Positions 34,901 through 48,029 are shown, numbered from the stretch's first letter. The stretch is DNA of 64,000 nucleotides from Cacajao melanocephalus (GCA_963573385.1 CAUYLG010039272.1:1-64000), one strand, 5' to 3'. Numbers and translations are program-made. Notes: generated by a model from the sequence alone, not told the origin.

Positions 34901-36797
34901 ACCGAGTGAAAGTCTTTAGAATTCTGAGTGAAAGAAAGTATGAAACTCAACTAATGTGTACTTTTATTCTTAATTGTCTATGTTTAGCTTTCAAAGATCA
35001 TGTTACTCAGTAAGGTAGACTTCTTGTCTTACAAAACTAGAAAAAGAGAACTTGATACATATTTTCCTGAATACATCTGATGGACAGAACTCCTGAAGGT
35101 TCAGAAACACCTGTTCATCCGTAGTTCTATCTCATATGTGAATGGTAGATGGTAAGCAAAGATTAAATTAGATTTGTTTTTAAAAAAGAAACTTCACTTA
35201 TTCTGAAAAGTTTATACATTTACTGCATGAGAGATAATTGAGTTGGGCTGTGCTCAGACAGAAGAACAAGCATATAACTGAATTCTTTAAGACAAGAATT
35301 GACAAGAACAAAGTGATTGCTGACAGTGTGTCAAACACTTTTCTGTGTGCTGTTGAAGGACCCATCATAGATCATCCCAGGATTATTAAGTGTCTTATCT
35401 TGGATTCAGATACTTGTGTTCCTTTCAATTTCTCTTTTTAGAGTTACTCTAGTTGACAAGAAGAAAATTTGCTCCACGAGCCACTTAGACATTGAAAGTT
35501 AACTTCTCCACATGGTAATTTAGTGCATTTACTTACTGACACAGAAAAATGTTACCACCACTCAAAAAACCTGATACAGTTACACCATAGCTTACTTTCC
35601 TGATATGCATGTTCTCATAAGGCGAATCAGAGTGCAAGTGATATGGGAGAAAGGCTTCTTAGAAGCTGGTGAATGGTCCTCACTCACTTTCCCCTTCAGC
35701 CAGTCGCACACTGAGTTGCAGAAAGTGAGAAGGACTTAAGGAATGACTGAGCCATGATATGGAGGGAGCCTGAGTAACTAAATCCTCACATAGAGGAGGT
35801 CTCCTGTGAAACAGGAATACCTATCTTGAATAGTTAGGTGAGCTAGAAATATACTTCCAGTGTGCTTAGGCCTTTATACCTTTTGCATCTATTTTTTTCC
35901 AGCAGCTGTTTGTATACATAGCAATGTAGCCTGCATTTATCTACTCTAGAGTTCGTAGCATAAATGTCATGTTGCAAGTTCTCCAGTTTCTGGTTCTTTA
36001 GAGTACATAAATTCTTATTACTCTTAATATTTTTTTTCAGGGCTATTGTTTGTGTTGTAAACACTGAAGGCATATTTTGGAATTCAGAGCCAAGAATTTG
36101 AAACAAACACTAAGATTATTTTCTGTTTTCTTTCCACTGGAGCAAAACATTTTAACCTCTTTGTTTATGTCTTAACAATGGAAGAGCTGCAAGGCAAAGA
36201 GGAGAATTTATAGTAGTAAAAGAAAATACATGGACAAAAATGCTGAAATATTATTCTCTTGTATAAGGTTAACTCAATGGAACAGAATGCTCTTGGCATA
36301 CAATTAAATTTGAGATGAAAAAAAAGGAAAACACAGGTCTTCTTTCAGGTAAAGAGGGTTTGCCTTTAAAGATTTATTGTAATACAAAGTTTCACCATGC
36401 AATGGTGAATTCCCTTACAATATTGTCCTTCTGGAAAATGACCTTTTGGATGTCCCAGTGAATCAGATAAGTGAGGGTTAGTACCTGAGTTTCATTGGCC
36501 TATGTTGATTTAATGATTGATACAACTAGGTAATTCTTTATTACAAATTTTTCATTTGAACATAAAGTGTTGAGTAATATACAGCAAGTAAAGGGAGATA
36601 ATTTGCAGCTGATCCACATATGGCAGAGTTATTAAAAATAAATGATAAAAATAGGATGATGCTTGGAAAAAAGTTACAGAATCAATGGGATTAATGATTA
36701 TTATTAATAATATATTGATATTTCTACTACATATAATCTTTTACACTGGTAATTTATACTTTACAATTTTTTTTTATAATAATGTCTCAATAAGTAT
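34901..36797. other. Unassigned sequence
   Basis: About 1.9 kb. A minus-strand open frame of 87 codons (35843-36106) is lysine- and asparagine-rich but resembles nothing I recognise. No splice or poly(A) context supports a gene. Confidence 0.4.
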
Positions 36798-37391
36798 TGG
36801 AATGCAGCGAGTGTGAAATCACCACTGAGATAAAGACTAGGCCAAATTGCAGGGTCTTTATTGCCAGTGGCCACGGAAGACTCGCGTTTTTCTAACCCGT
36901 GGCCCCAAAAGGAGGGTGTCAAGACCCTTTATGCCCGTAAACCACCTCCTGAGCGGGGGTGAGGGTGAGGGGCTTCGGACATTCTGAGGGCCAGTAGACT
37001 TTGGACATTCTGATTGTTACTTAAGTGGTTTACAGAAGTCAAGATAAGCTTTAGTTTACACACTGTCTGGGTAGGGTGGAAATTACAGACCTTAGTTACT
37101 TATTACAAGTCGCAGGGTCCAAGATGGCGTGGGTTTGGACTGCTTGCCTGTCACATTAGGGTTAAGAGAGCAATTTCAATGGAATGCCGAGGTATGCAGT
37201 TTATAGGGCAATTACCTTGTCAAATAAGCATGAATGTAATTATTAGAATATATTGTAAAAGACTGAGAAAACAAGCTTAAAGAAATTTTTGGCAAATGAA
37301 CCAATGTCATATAGGAGCTATGCTCAAATTTCATGTGTCTAAGTTCTATCATTTTAAAACTGTCTGGATTAGGAGTTTCTGGTTCACTACA
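36798..37391 (-). mobile_element. Solo LTR, probably ERV1-like, family unassigned
   Basis: On the minus strand it starts TGTAGTGAACCAGAAACTCC (37391 down) and ends ...GCTGCATTCCA (36798). It has a TATA-like 'ggcataaaggg' (complement of 36926-36936) and an AATAAA signal (complement of 36857-36862) about 70 bp downstream, the order expected of an LTR. GC and CpG content are clearly above the flanks. No matching 5-bp duplication sits exactly at the TG/CA ends, although AATAA occurs just outside or at both ends (36789-36793 and 37391-37395). Confidence 0.6.
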
Positions 37392-37395
37392 ATAA

Positions 37396-38134
37396 CCATC
37401 AACAAATAATAATTATTGAAAAAACTACTGAGTCCTGAATTTTAGTATTCTTTTCATTGTGCTTATTTTCAATAGTATTTTTACTAATTTTTATGTCAAT
37501 ACCCCTGGCCTCAAATAAAAAGGTAATACTACTTCTGATGTGCTTTACAGAAGAAAGAGTTAAGTCCTCTGACAAATAAAAATTACTATTTTTTTTTAAT
37601 TGACCATTTGGACTCATACAGAATGACATTATAGGATAAAAGTAAATAAGTTTTATTTTTTAATTTTAAGTATTTTAAGCTTTTTCAATATTAAACAATA
37701 CCATTAATAAGTGCAATGTCCAGATTAAATGTCCTTTCTGATTTAAAGTATTTTTAAAGCCAGTAAATATCTGGTTACTAAATGGTCTAAAGAGTGAGTT
37801 TTTAAGAAAACCAAATATTTTACAAAGAAAACAGAGCAAATATAATTTATAACCATAGTGACAGCTTAATTTAAATTTGGTATTTTATATATTATTTCAG
37901 ATTTATGATCATTTACAGAATCACATTATTGATTATTTTTAGGAGGCAAAAAACAGTTATACAAATGACGGCAAATTGTATTATGTTCACACAACACTGG
38001 GTTACAGTTAACTATGAGGAGACTGATTAAGCTGGTGGGGAACTCAGATTCAATAATTAATCAGAATGTTCATTAGGAAAATATATGGCCTTAAGAATTT
38101 GATTATTAAATCACTTTGTTGCTAATGGTACTTA
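37396..38134. other. Unassigned AT-rich sequence
   Basis: Nothing recognised. Confidence 0.4.
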
Positions 38135-38300
38135 TTCAATTCATTCAACAATATTTTTTTTTTAACCAGAAATAGGCAATATGTTACAGATGCAGAAGGT
38201 ATGTTAGAGAAACAAGATAAATTAAGTCTCTGCTCTCATTATGCCTACTTTCCATTAAGAGGGGAAAAGAAAGGAAGTAAGGATATAAAAGAAAAGTAGT
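38135..38300 (-). mobile_element. Possible L2 3'-tail fragment
   Basis: Antisense L2 tail phrasing ('ttcattcaacaatatttttt', 38141-38160) followed by a diverged 'agtctctgctctcattatgc' stretch (38225-38244). Confidence 0.45.
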
Positions 38301-38849
38301 GAGAATTAACAAATACTTGTATTGAGTTTATTGAGTCTGTGGAAGGATGATTGACTCTTCATACTATATCCACTGTGAATTTTTAGCCAAGTATGCAGTG
38401 GTGGACCCAAGAGATTATAGTTTAGGTGGTCAGTGGTTGGGAAGAAGAGCAGAATTCAGAAATGAGAAGAGTGAGAATAAATTGGGACCCACAAGTATCT
38501 CCATATTTGTCTTTCACTGCCTCCAACTATGATGATCTTTAGGGAATGATTTGAACCTGTTTCACTGTTTCAAATCTCATGCAAATTTTTCTTGTGGCCA
38601 ACTCCAAGCTGGCATCATATAGAGAAGATGATTCAGTAAATGTTAGCATATACACAATTTCACTGTTATCTATTCTGTGTAATGTTTATGTATTTCCAAT
38701 TTATAATATTTTAGTTCAAAATTAAGACATAAAAATAATTACTTTGGGAAATTATGTTAAATATCAATGTCAGTATTTTTAAGTAAGCACAGAACTATAA
38801 AGTTATAAAAACCTTTTTGAGTCTTCTCTTGGTGATTTTGCATGTAGCT
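38301..38849. other. Unassigned sequence
   Basis: Nothing recognised. Confidence 0.4.
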
Positions 38850-39010
38850 CTGCTTATTTACCTAGTGCTTTGCGTTTGGCAAACATCATTTCAAGTTCTT
38901 ATATAAAATCCGTACAGAGTAGTGGCAATTTGTCAGATAATTTTTTTTCCTCCTTAAAAAGAGTAATTGAAATGAAGAGAATTATAGTGGCTTATGCCAC
39001 AATCATTTTA
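38850..39010 (-). mobile_element. Possible MIR fragment
   Basis: Weak antisense MIR pattern. It runs from the 'tagtgctttgcgtttggcaa' side (38862-38881) through 'gtcagataattttttttcct' (38932-38951). Confidence 0.4.
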
Positions 39011-40689
39011 GTGTGAGCCCCCACAAGATGTCAGCCAGAAACAGCTCTACTCACTAGCCTACAGCAATGAGGACATTGCTGGAAGCATTGTCTCCGATGC
39101 AGGAAGTTCTGGATGCTGGAAGTCAGAACACATATCAAAGTATAGGATCAATTGATCTGCAAATTTAATGTTTATTCTCCTTAAATGTATGGAACAGATC
39201 CCTGCAGTTCATATTATTTTTTAAGAACTGTCAACCACATCCTGAAACTTTAGCAGTCTTCATAGCCTGAAAATAACTCATTGCACCCTTTAGACTAAAG
39301 GAGCAGGCTTGTGCATGATTCTATACATGTGATTTTGGATGTCTAAGCATGATTTAACTTTATTTTAGTAATTCTCTGAAGCTTAGCTATGCTATTGACA
39401 TTATTTTATTCTCCAATAATCTATAACCAGAGCCAGTTTGATTTTTTTGATATGATTCATTTCTTGTATTTACACAGTGCTTATAGAAAACAAAGTAATT
39501 TGAATTGGCGAGGTATTTGATATTGAGGACAGAGCCTTAAAATTGATTTATAGTTAAAGCACATTGACATTTTGTATATTTTCAAATTTAATATCATCAG
39601 AATCCTGTAGGAGAATATCCATACCAACGAAACACTTTAAATTGGCAATTGCTATAAAATTGAAATGGAGAAATACAGTTTTTACTTCAAAAGAATTGCT
39701 ACCTTAAGGTCAGTCTAGAAGCATTTTTTTCTCTACATTTATTAAGTGGATTTAGAGTGCATCATTAAAAATGAAAGTAACCTCAATATATCATCTTTAG
39801 AAGTGGTTAGAGAAATGCTTTAAGAGGATCTAAACTGCATATTAAAGAAACCAACTTTATTACATTATGGGGCTTCAAATTAAAAGATATTTCAGCAAAC
39901 CTGCTAGTTAGATTCTTACTGGGAAACTCTTTAGTTCACAGTTGGAAATCACTATTCATTGTGACTGTTTTTTAAAAAAATAATCCTCTACAGGATGGTA
40001 GTGTCCCTACCTGAAGTAAAAAGAACCTACCCAATAGCTGTTTTTGACATAAAATAGTTATTAAGAAAATTTATATTTGGAAAGTTTAATATGGAAGTGA
40101 TTACACCAGAGAAAACAAACTTTTCAGTAAAAAAGTTTAGTCTGCTATTTTCGTTAAACATATTCTGCCTCACAATTACAGTTACATATGGCATAGTGGC
40201 AGTGACAATAAAGAGGGCTTCATCAATACTGAACTAGACTGAGCTGGATTATTAGCTAGACAATTTTTAAAAACTGTCAGATTTACTTCACTCATAAAAT
40301 ATGGACTAATTCTAACTCAATTGTAACTGTGTGAAGATTAAGTAAAATAATCCTTGAGAAAATACCTAGCATTTATTGATATTTAGTGCATATAAACTAG
40401 ATGGTTATTACATTCCCTTATTTGTTGAAGTTTATTCATTATGGACCAATTTACAAAATTAATTTATAATACTTGCTTTAAAGGAATCACTCAAATATAA
40501 AAGGTATCAATAGTAATTCTGAAAACAAATGTCAGATTGATTTTTATGCAACCCTGTTTTGTTTCTAATATGTCAAAATTTTTTCCTTCCAGGAGAAGAA
40601 AAGTTTACTTATCACTTCTGCAGAATAGAGAAAATATTACTTTCTAAAACTGTGTGTCTTACTAATTCCCACCAGTATGCCAATACCTA
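39011..40689. other. Mostly unassigned, possible MIR at 40285-40400
   Basis: About 1.7 kb of AT-rich DNA. 40285-40400 has weak sense MIR phrasing ('tgaagattaagtaaaataat', 40332-40351). No gene recognised. Confidence 0.35.
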
Positions 40690-41313
40690 AAAATATTTGA
40701 CCAAATAGGAACCTGTAACCCACTTCTGTTATTTTCATGTCCCTCACCAGCACCTCTAATGTCTTCAGACCAAGTCTTAACTATCTCCGTGGCTTGACTA
40801 AACTTTAGACAATTTTTCTCCTGACCATAGGCCAGTAACCTTCCTTTCCTTAGAGTACTTACTTTAAAAAGCTTGTAACTGCAAATTATTTATCTGCCCC
40901 TTTAAAGTGTAGACACATCTCCCAGCCTCCTGCCCATTTTATAAACCAGTAATGTCTTTCTCAAGGACCTGAGAGTAATCCCTTTGAAATGTAATCATCA
41001 AAGAAGGTAGCTTTCTTCTCTTTCAGTCTTTGTGGAAGGGTAGCAGCCTAACTTGATAGTGCCAGTTAGCAAACACAAATAGCCTAATCACAAAGAGAAA
41101 CATTTACAAATTCAGAAGAGACTCATTCAAAGTGCTAGACACACCCCTTTGACCAACCTCCTCACTAATACCCTCCAGCTCACCCTACACTTAAAAACAC
41201 TTTCACCTTTTGTTTTAGTGGAATTGATTTCCATCTCTCTCCCTGTTAAAATTGTCTTGAATAAAGTCTTCACTGGCTGTGTAATTCTCTCAACTGCAAG
41301 TTTTCTTTGACAA
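40690..41313 (+). mobile_element. LTR, ERV family unassigned
   Basis: The 3' end has an LTR layout: 'cttgaataaagtcttcactg' (41256-41275) with an AATAAA signal, then 'ctgcaagttttctttgaca' ending in CA near 41313. The left edge is approximate. No internal retroviral sequence is seen. Confidence 0.5.
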
Positions 41314-41579
41314 TTTCCTTTTTACCAAGTTTAAGTTCTGTGGTTCATCATTAAAATTACACCCTTGCCAATTCCTAAATTCATTTGTCTCTATTTTGCC
41401 CAAACTTCAGATCTGGATAATCAATTTCTCTAACTGCTCTGGTTGGAGAAAAACACAGCCAGCTGACTTGCTTCACTCTACCTGCTGACTTCAAGTCTGG
41501 AAATACTATTTCATCCCTTTGCTTGTCTCAAATGTTCCACACTTTTTTGCCCATAATCATTCCACAGAAAAAAATAGAA
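41314..41579. other. Unassigned sequence
   Basis: Nothing recognised. Confidence 0.4.
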
Positions 41580-43065
41580 GCAATCAGAAGAAATGTCCAC
41601 CAGCTCCGACCTTCATATTAATCTACTAACCTGCATCTGAGACCTTATATTTTGCCCTTCCTGATGTTATTATTAATAAGCTATCCATGCTGATACCTCA
41701 GGCAACCCCTTCACTTGTGCCCCAAATCTATTTCTACCCCATCTACTCTAGAATGTAGCTCTGGAAACTCTCCCATCTGTATGCCATGTTACCAACTTTT
41801 CCTAATCTACTCAATCAGCCCCATTACTCTGCAACATGTATTTGTTTCCATCTTAATCCCAAATCTTCCATCTACTACAACAAATTTCAGCTCTCTTTTC
41901 CAGCAAGTATTGAGAAGGTGTTTGCAGTCCGTCTCTTCCCATTCTCTTCTAAAATTACCATACTCATATTTTAGCTCTCACTCACCAAAATTATTGTGTA
42001 GGCCATAAATACACTTTTAAATCCAATTCCAAATTCTAGATTTACCTCTTACCAGCAGCATTTGGCATAACTAATAATTCCCACACTTCCTTCATATGCC
42101 TTAAAGAACAACAAACTATTTAGTTTTCCTCTTAAATAACTGATCCATTTTTCTCAGCATCCTTGACTGGTGCTTTCCATCTCTCCACTGCTTAATAGTG
42201 TGACTAGGTCCAATTCTCAGACCTCTTCTCTTCTTTAATTGAACTCATTCCCTAGATGATCTCATCCAGTTTCATGGCACTGAATATCATCTAGATGCAA
42301 ACAATGGAGCAGTTTTTTTTCCTCTATCTGAGACTTCTCCTCTAACTTCAAAATATTTGTCCAACTACCTCCTAGACCTTTTCATTTGGCTATTCAATGA
42401 AAATCTCAAGCATAACATGCCCCGCTCCAAACTCCTGATCTTTACCTCAAACCTACAACTTCCGGGTGTTCACTGTCTCTATCAATGTCATTGTTCTAGT
42501 TGGTGGATGAGAGGTGGGGGCGTGACATTATACTTAACCTTGATTCCTGTCTTTCCCTACTTCACAGAGTGATTCTTTGAAAAATGTAAGATATTATAAA
42601 TTTGCACATAATAAATCATTAATTTTCTTCCCCATTTGGAATGAAAGTCAAAAACCTCATAATGGCCTAAAGACCCCTACCTGGCCTGGTCTCTCATTTA
42701 CCCCTCTGATCTCATCTAATGCTCTGTAATCTATTGGTCCTTCACATAGGACAGGCATACTCCTGCTTCATTACTTTTACACTTGCATTCACTTGGAATA
42801 CTCTTTGTAGATCATCATCAGTCACTCTCTCACTTCACTACCACCAACCACTTTATTTAAAAATTGCAACTACCCCTGAATTACTCTATCTCCTTCCCTG
42901 GTTTTTCTTCAGAACCCTTCTTACAGCCTGATATAACGTATATGAATGTATGCATGTATTTATTTTCTGTTTCTTGAAGATTAACATAAGCCTGTATGAG
43001 AACAGAAACTTTTATTTTCTTCGTGCCTAGAAAAGTACCTGGCACATAAATATTTAAGGAAGGAA
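41580..43065 (+). mobile_element. Long L2 3' portion
   Basis: About 1.5 kb of sense L2. Recognisable segments include 'gatgatctcatccagtttca' (42255-42274), 'ctccaaactcctgatcttta' (42425-42444), 'taatggcctaaagaccccta' (42659-42678) and the 3' part with 'ctagaaaagtacctggcaca' (43027-43046). A stretch near 42500-42600 does not fit, so there is probably an internal deletion or replacement. The open frames at 41715-42008 are remnants without an intact domain. Confidence 0.75.
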
Positions 43066-43700
43066 GGGAAGAGAGAAGAAGGAAAGAGGACACCATTGTT
43101 AATTCTGTATTATTATCTATAATCTAGGTGGATATCATTAGGGTGCTTATTTTCTTAGCTTGTTGAAATTTTGTTGCATATTTATTAACTCTTAGAATAT
43201 AGGTAGGAGATATGATAAAGCCCTAGCTATATTCCTAAGAGGCTAGCAACAATTATAAAAGCGCTGCTGCTTCTTTCTCTACTAATGCTGCCTTCACAGC
43301 TTTGATTTGTCTCAAATTTCCCATCCCCTCACACCCTGTAGGACTGTTAAGGAGTTAGATTTCTAGAGCTTATATGGATGAGGTTTCATTCTCTCTCAAA
43401 ACTCTTTAGTTATTAAGAGAATTATGCCAGCTGGTCAGGTTGAGTTTACTGGAAGATCCATTTCTTAGTAGTGTCTCGATGGGTAAGAATCTGATTTTCA
43501 GGATTGATGATTCATTAAATCCAAAGATGTTATAGGTATAAAATGATTTTTAAATACCCAATATCAAACTATAGTTATTTTTCTATAATTCAAGTTAATT
43601 TCTGTCTCTGTTTTATTATTCTGATTGAAAGTTTCAGTACCTTCTAGGCTTCTCCACATCCAGCTTCCAGGGATTTGTTACAGTACCAAGATCTTGTGGA
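43066..43700. other. Unassigned sequence
   Basis: A purine-rich AAGG stretch at 43058-43090 straddles its left edge. Nothing else was recognised. Confidence 0.4.
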
Positions 43701-44699
43701 TGCAAAATATCTGAGACAGGTCTCAGTCAATTTAGAAAGTCTATTTGCCAAGGTTAAGGATGCATTGGTGACACAGCCTCAGAAAGTCGTGAGACATGTG
43801 CTTGACATAGCAGGAGCATCGCCATCTTGGACAATCCCCTCATTCTAAAATTCACCTCAGTAAAAAACCACCTAAATCCAAAGGGCATCAGCCTAATGGC
43901 TAAGGTCAGCATGACCATAAAGCACAACTAACATCTCCAACCAGAAATATTCCAAACTCCTCCCCAACCAGAGACACGCTAGCCCCAAGATAAACCCCAC
44001 TCTGACCGGGGAGTTGCTAACCCTGAGATAACCCCACTGGGCCGGAAAGATGTCTGCCCCAAGATAACCTCCCCTCCTCCCAAAGAGATTCCAACCCCGC
44101 CATAAACTTCTCCACACACATAAACATTTTAAGCTTGTGATAAGCCCCCTCACCCTAAAACCAATATATATTTTTAGTTTGTAAGAGAAAGCGCTCCTGA
44201 CTGAAATGGGCCAGGAGTGCCTCTCAGGTTTGCTCTAAAGTAAACCTATCTTTAACTGCCAGCTGTATTTCATGTTTCTTTCCTCTTTAACTCTTATAGT
44301 GCTCATGTGATCTGGGATACAGTTTGCTTTTATACATTTTAGGGAGACATGAGTCATCAATCAGTATGTGTAAGGTGCACATTGGTTCAGTTCAGTAAGG
44401 TGGGACAACTGGAAATGGGGGCTTCCAAATTAGAAGAAGATAAGAAAAAAAAGGTTGCATTCTTTTGAGTCCTTGATCAGCCTTCCAATGAATACACAAT
44501 TTAGTCTGGCTCAGTGAATCTGCATTTTTACATAAATGATAGGGCAGAGGAAACAATCAGATAGGCGTATGTTTCAGGTGTGCCTCAGAGGGATGACACC
44601 AAATGGAATAGAAGGCAAATTTGCCCTAAGAAGTTCCCAGCATGAATTTTCCCTTTAGCTTGGTAATTTTGGAGTCCCAAGATTTACTTTCCTTCCACA
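43701..44699 (-). mobile_element. LTR-like element split by another LTR
   Basis: Minus-strand element with TG...CA ends. It starts TGTGGAAGGAAAGTAAATCT at 44699 and ends in ...ATATTTTGCA at 43701. The two parts, 43701-43797 and 44304-44699, flank a 501-bp insertion (LTR plus one copy of its duplication). Removing the insertion leaves about 498 bp. The TATA-like signal is in 'aatgtataaaagca' (complement of 44329-44342). The ERV family is unassigned. Confidence 0.6.
43803..44298 (+). mobile_element. Nested solo LTR with GTGCT target duplication
   Basis: A 496-bp plus-strand LTR starting TGACATAGCAGGAGC. It is flanked by a perfect 5-bp duplication GTGCT (43798-43802 and 44299-44303). It contains 'ccaatatatatttttagttt' (44161-44180) as a TATA-like region and an AGTAAA variant poly(A) signal (44239-44244). 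It ends ...CTCTTATA, where CA is expected, consistent with a C-to-T change in the terminal dinucleotide. The family is unassigned; no internal sequence is present. Confidence 0.75.
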
Positions 44700-44963
44700 G
44701 TGTCATGTAGTGTTCAGGCAAAAATTTGAGGAAGGAGAACAATGTGGTTCTTGACTTAGCTCCAGTGAGTTTACAGTGAGATATCTGTCTGCTCAGTTGG
44801 CTTGGATACTCCAAGTTCTGTGACTCAACTGTATTCTGTGTCACATAGAACTTACAGAACTTTGGAGAAATTATCCTTGCCTTCATTTTCTTAGACACAC
44901 CACAAACTTCCCTCTGGTGACTTGCTAGATTCCCTGTGAGCTGCCAGGAGCTGGCTATCAACA

Positions 44964-44965
<2 letters not shown>
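44700..44965. other. Unassigned sequence
   Basis: Nothing recognised. Confidence 0.4.
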
Positions 44966-45013
<48 letters not shown>

Positions 45014-45130
45014 CCCCCCCGTCTCTTCCCTTCCATATCTTCCCTTTCTCTCTTCCTCCTTCTAGCTTTCTCACTTTTCCCTCCCTCCCTGTCTCTACGT
45101 ATATTTCTCTATTTTCCCTTCTCTTCATAG
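44966..45130. repeat. (CT)n / C10 polypyrimidine tract
   Basis: About 22 uninterrupted TC units (44966-45010), then ten C (45011-45020), then about 110 bp that stay strongly pyrimidine-rich. The minus strand gives meaningless glutamate/arginine-repeat open frames. Confidence 0.95.
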
Positions 45131-46664
45131 TTCTCTTTTTAATCTTGGAGATCATAAACAGAAGTCTCATGCTCCCTTCTATTTCTCTCAATTCATGTTG
45201 TGTGTTTCCTAAGTGGTGCATCTAGTTTCTGCAAATAAAAGCTGTAAGAATGTAGGGTCTTGTCGTATATTCCTCCCTGACACACACTTCTCCCAAAATA
45301 ATGAGCACAGAGCCCATTGGAAATGCAGGTAAAGAAGACAATAAAGGGAGGAAGAAGAATTCCTTACTATCAATATTATGACATTTATATTTACGTTTCC
45401 ATTTCATTTCCTTACTCATCCATATTTTCCCTACTTTGTCATTGCATCATATGTGTTGTAGCTTCCTGAATACATTTGCTCTTTTATATTTCCTAATATT
45501 TGAACAGCCTTACTTGTCCTTTTTCTGCTTTTAATGACTCTTCATGTGTAAACAACTGTGTATGCAACATGATGAAAGAGAAGGAGGAAAGAAGACCACC
45601 ACAAACACCTTTACATTGACGTGTATCTGGGAGACAGCTCCTCCTACAGAATGGCAGCTGATCATGGGCCAACTAAGAAGCCAATTTGAGTCTTTGTATT
45701 AAATGGTAGTAAAGGTAAATAATTTCTTTTTCAGACAAAACATACGATAGACAGATACGGACGTATGTGCGTGTGTATGTATACAAACCCATATATATGC
45801 TTAGAAGTGGGAATATTTGTTTACCTTTCAGATAGACCTGTTGAGCATTTTGTGGACCTTATGATACACACACCCTACTTTGAAGACTGAATTTAACATG
45901 CATTAACCTCTGACATTTTGTATATTGAAGCCACCATTTCAGGATCATGGCACCAATTTTTCAATAGTGGTATAATGTATTACTTGCCCATTTACCATAC
46001 GTTAGTTATTTTATGAGATTTGCAAGACAGATTAGTCACCTCATAGCAATTGTAATCTACATTCGTATTTTCAACAGAGCCTCCATACACCATTTCTTCT
46101 TGAGATGAATAAACACACACATTTTCATGAGGATGATAAATACCTTCAATATCATAGGAGGACATTTTCTAATCTTGTTCCTGAATTCTGAGAATAGCTC
46201 TTTCTGTGCACTGATTTGAGCTCATCTGCACACACCCTTTGGTAAACTCCTTAGAAAAAGAGTTTTTAAAAGTAAGGATTTAGAATATTACCATTCAAAG
46301 GTGTTTTATTAACCCCCATCCACAAGGTGCACATTTCTACAGCTTTTTTGTTCATGGTTGTAAACCATAGAGAGGCCTTCAATATAAATTATAGATTTTT
46401 ATAGGTTAATTGGTCAGCTCCACCTGACTTGTTTCATAACATCTATTTTAAATCTTACCAAGGCCACTAATATTATAATGTTGCTAAATTATATAATCAC
46501 TTTTTGGTTCTTATCCTGACTTATCAGCAGTTATTAGGCGTGTTTTCCCTAAAAATCAGAAGCCCACTATCTCTCGGAAGTAGCTCTCTCAGTAATGAGA
46601 CATGGAGAAGTCAACCCTCACCTATCAAGCATTGAATAACACTCCTTGAAACAAAAGACTTTTT
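45131..46664. other. Unassigned sequence
   Basis: About 1.5 kb with no gene or repeat recognised. It has a short CGTATG/TGTATG-type run near 45760-45785. Confidence 0.4.
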
Positions 46665-47055
46665 AGAAATCAGGCTTCTACCCATACAGCCTCCACTCTC
46701 ATCGTTCCTTCACTTCTTATCTTTTGTTCCAACCATGCCAGATTTTTTTAAGTTTCCAAGCATTTGCAAATGCAACTCCTTCTCTCTGGAATGCGTGTCT
46801 CATATTTCTGAATTACATATGCAGGACAGATAACTGGAAAACCAAATTTATGCACAAACAATAATTCTGTTTCTTTTGTCTGGGTCATTATTCTTCTCTG
46901 TGCACCCCAAGTGCTTCCTTTGTGATAGCAATTTTTAAATTGTTCTATTGTCTGTTTTTTACTGGCTTTTTGACAAGGCAGTAAGTTCTTTTGCATCATA
47001 TAGGGACTTGCATGTAGTAGCTATTTAATACGTGTTTGCTGAATAAACTAGAGAA
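46665..47055 (+). mobile_element. L2 3'-end fragment
   Basis: Sense L2 end: 'gcaactccttctctctggaa' (46771-46790), 'attgtctgttttttactggc' (46947-46966), and the tail 'gtgtttgctgaataaactag' (47032-47051). Confidence 0.7.
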
Positions 47056-48029
47056 GTAATCTCCATACCTTTCTCCCTTTTACATTTTTTCATAACCTTT
47101 TCACATGTAAGTATGCTGAAACTTTGAAAGTGAAATTATTTAAAAAAATAAGAATATCATACCCCATGATTTGCCAGTATTTCTAAATAATAACAATAGA
47201 AAATATGTTTTTGCATTTGATTTTAAAACTATTTGATGATCTTGTTGACAATAAAAACAAATTGTTTACCTAAATTAAAGCTAAAAAAGGATAGAATGAA
47301 TAAAATAGACATCAGATCTCCTTTGATTGTTTAATGTTTTTAAATTAAATATAAGATACACAACATCTTAATAAAAAGACAAAAATTTTTCATTTTTCTA
47401 AATTATCATGATTTAGCAAAAAAGGTGTTGATGGTATGCTACATTTACCACAAGGCTGCAAGATAATTTGCAAGGCAGGAAGGTTTACATATTAAGCTTT
47501 ACTTATTAATTCCCTGCATTAATTTAATTTATTTAAGAGCTAGTAGAATAGCTCTTAAAGGAAAAACACCTAATTTGCAGTCAGCTTGAAGAAATTGAAT
47601 TGGGTGATAATAGCTATCTTTAAAGCTTGTGACCCTACATTATTCGATCACATGCCTTTAGGGCATTAAAAGTACAAAATTAATTGTAGAGGCTACACAA
47701 TAATATTTCCATTAGTCACAAAATCCAAGACCAGTATGCCCCTTGGTGCTCTGCTATGAATTTAATCTTCCTCACATGATTTTGTCATGTGTCTTATTTC
47801 TGGAATAATTCTGTGAATTTTTCAGACCTAATTTTCTTAAATCTTGGCAACAATATCCACCTCTTTCTAACTTCTCCCAACACTTCTGAAATTTAAAAAT
47901 TATGTATTTTTTCTGCATATGTTCAGTCTTCTCTCATGTCTAATGATACCATTATGATTGCCCTTAACAGAGGAGCAGTGATGTTTGCATGTCATGAAGA
48001 TCCTTGTGTGCTTTCAAAAGGGCAAAAAC
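47056..48029. other. Unassigned AT-rich sequence
   Basis: Nothing recognised. Confidence 0.4.

Noticed and set aside
43893..44153. 86-codon minus-strand open frame as a gene
   Set aside because: It lies antisense inside the nested LTR.
44626..45221. Arginine/glutamate-repeat proteins on the minus strand
   Set aside because: They are translations of the (CT)n microsatellite and its flanks.
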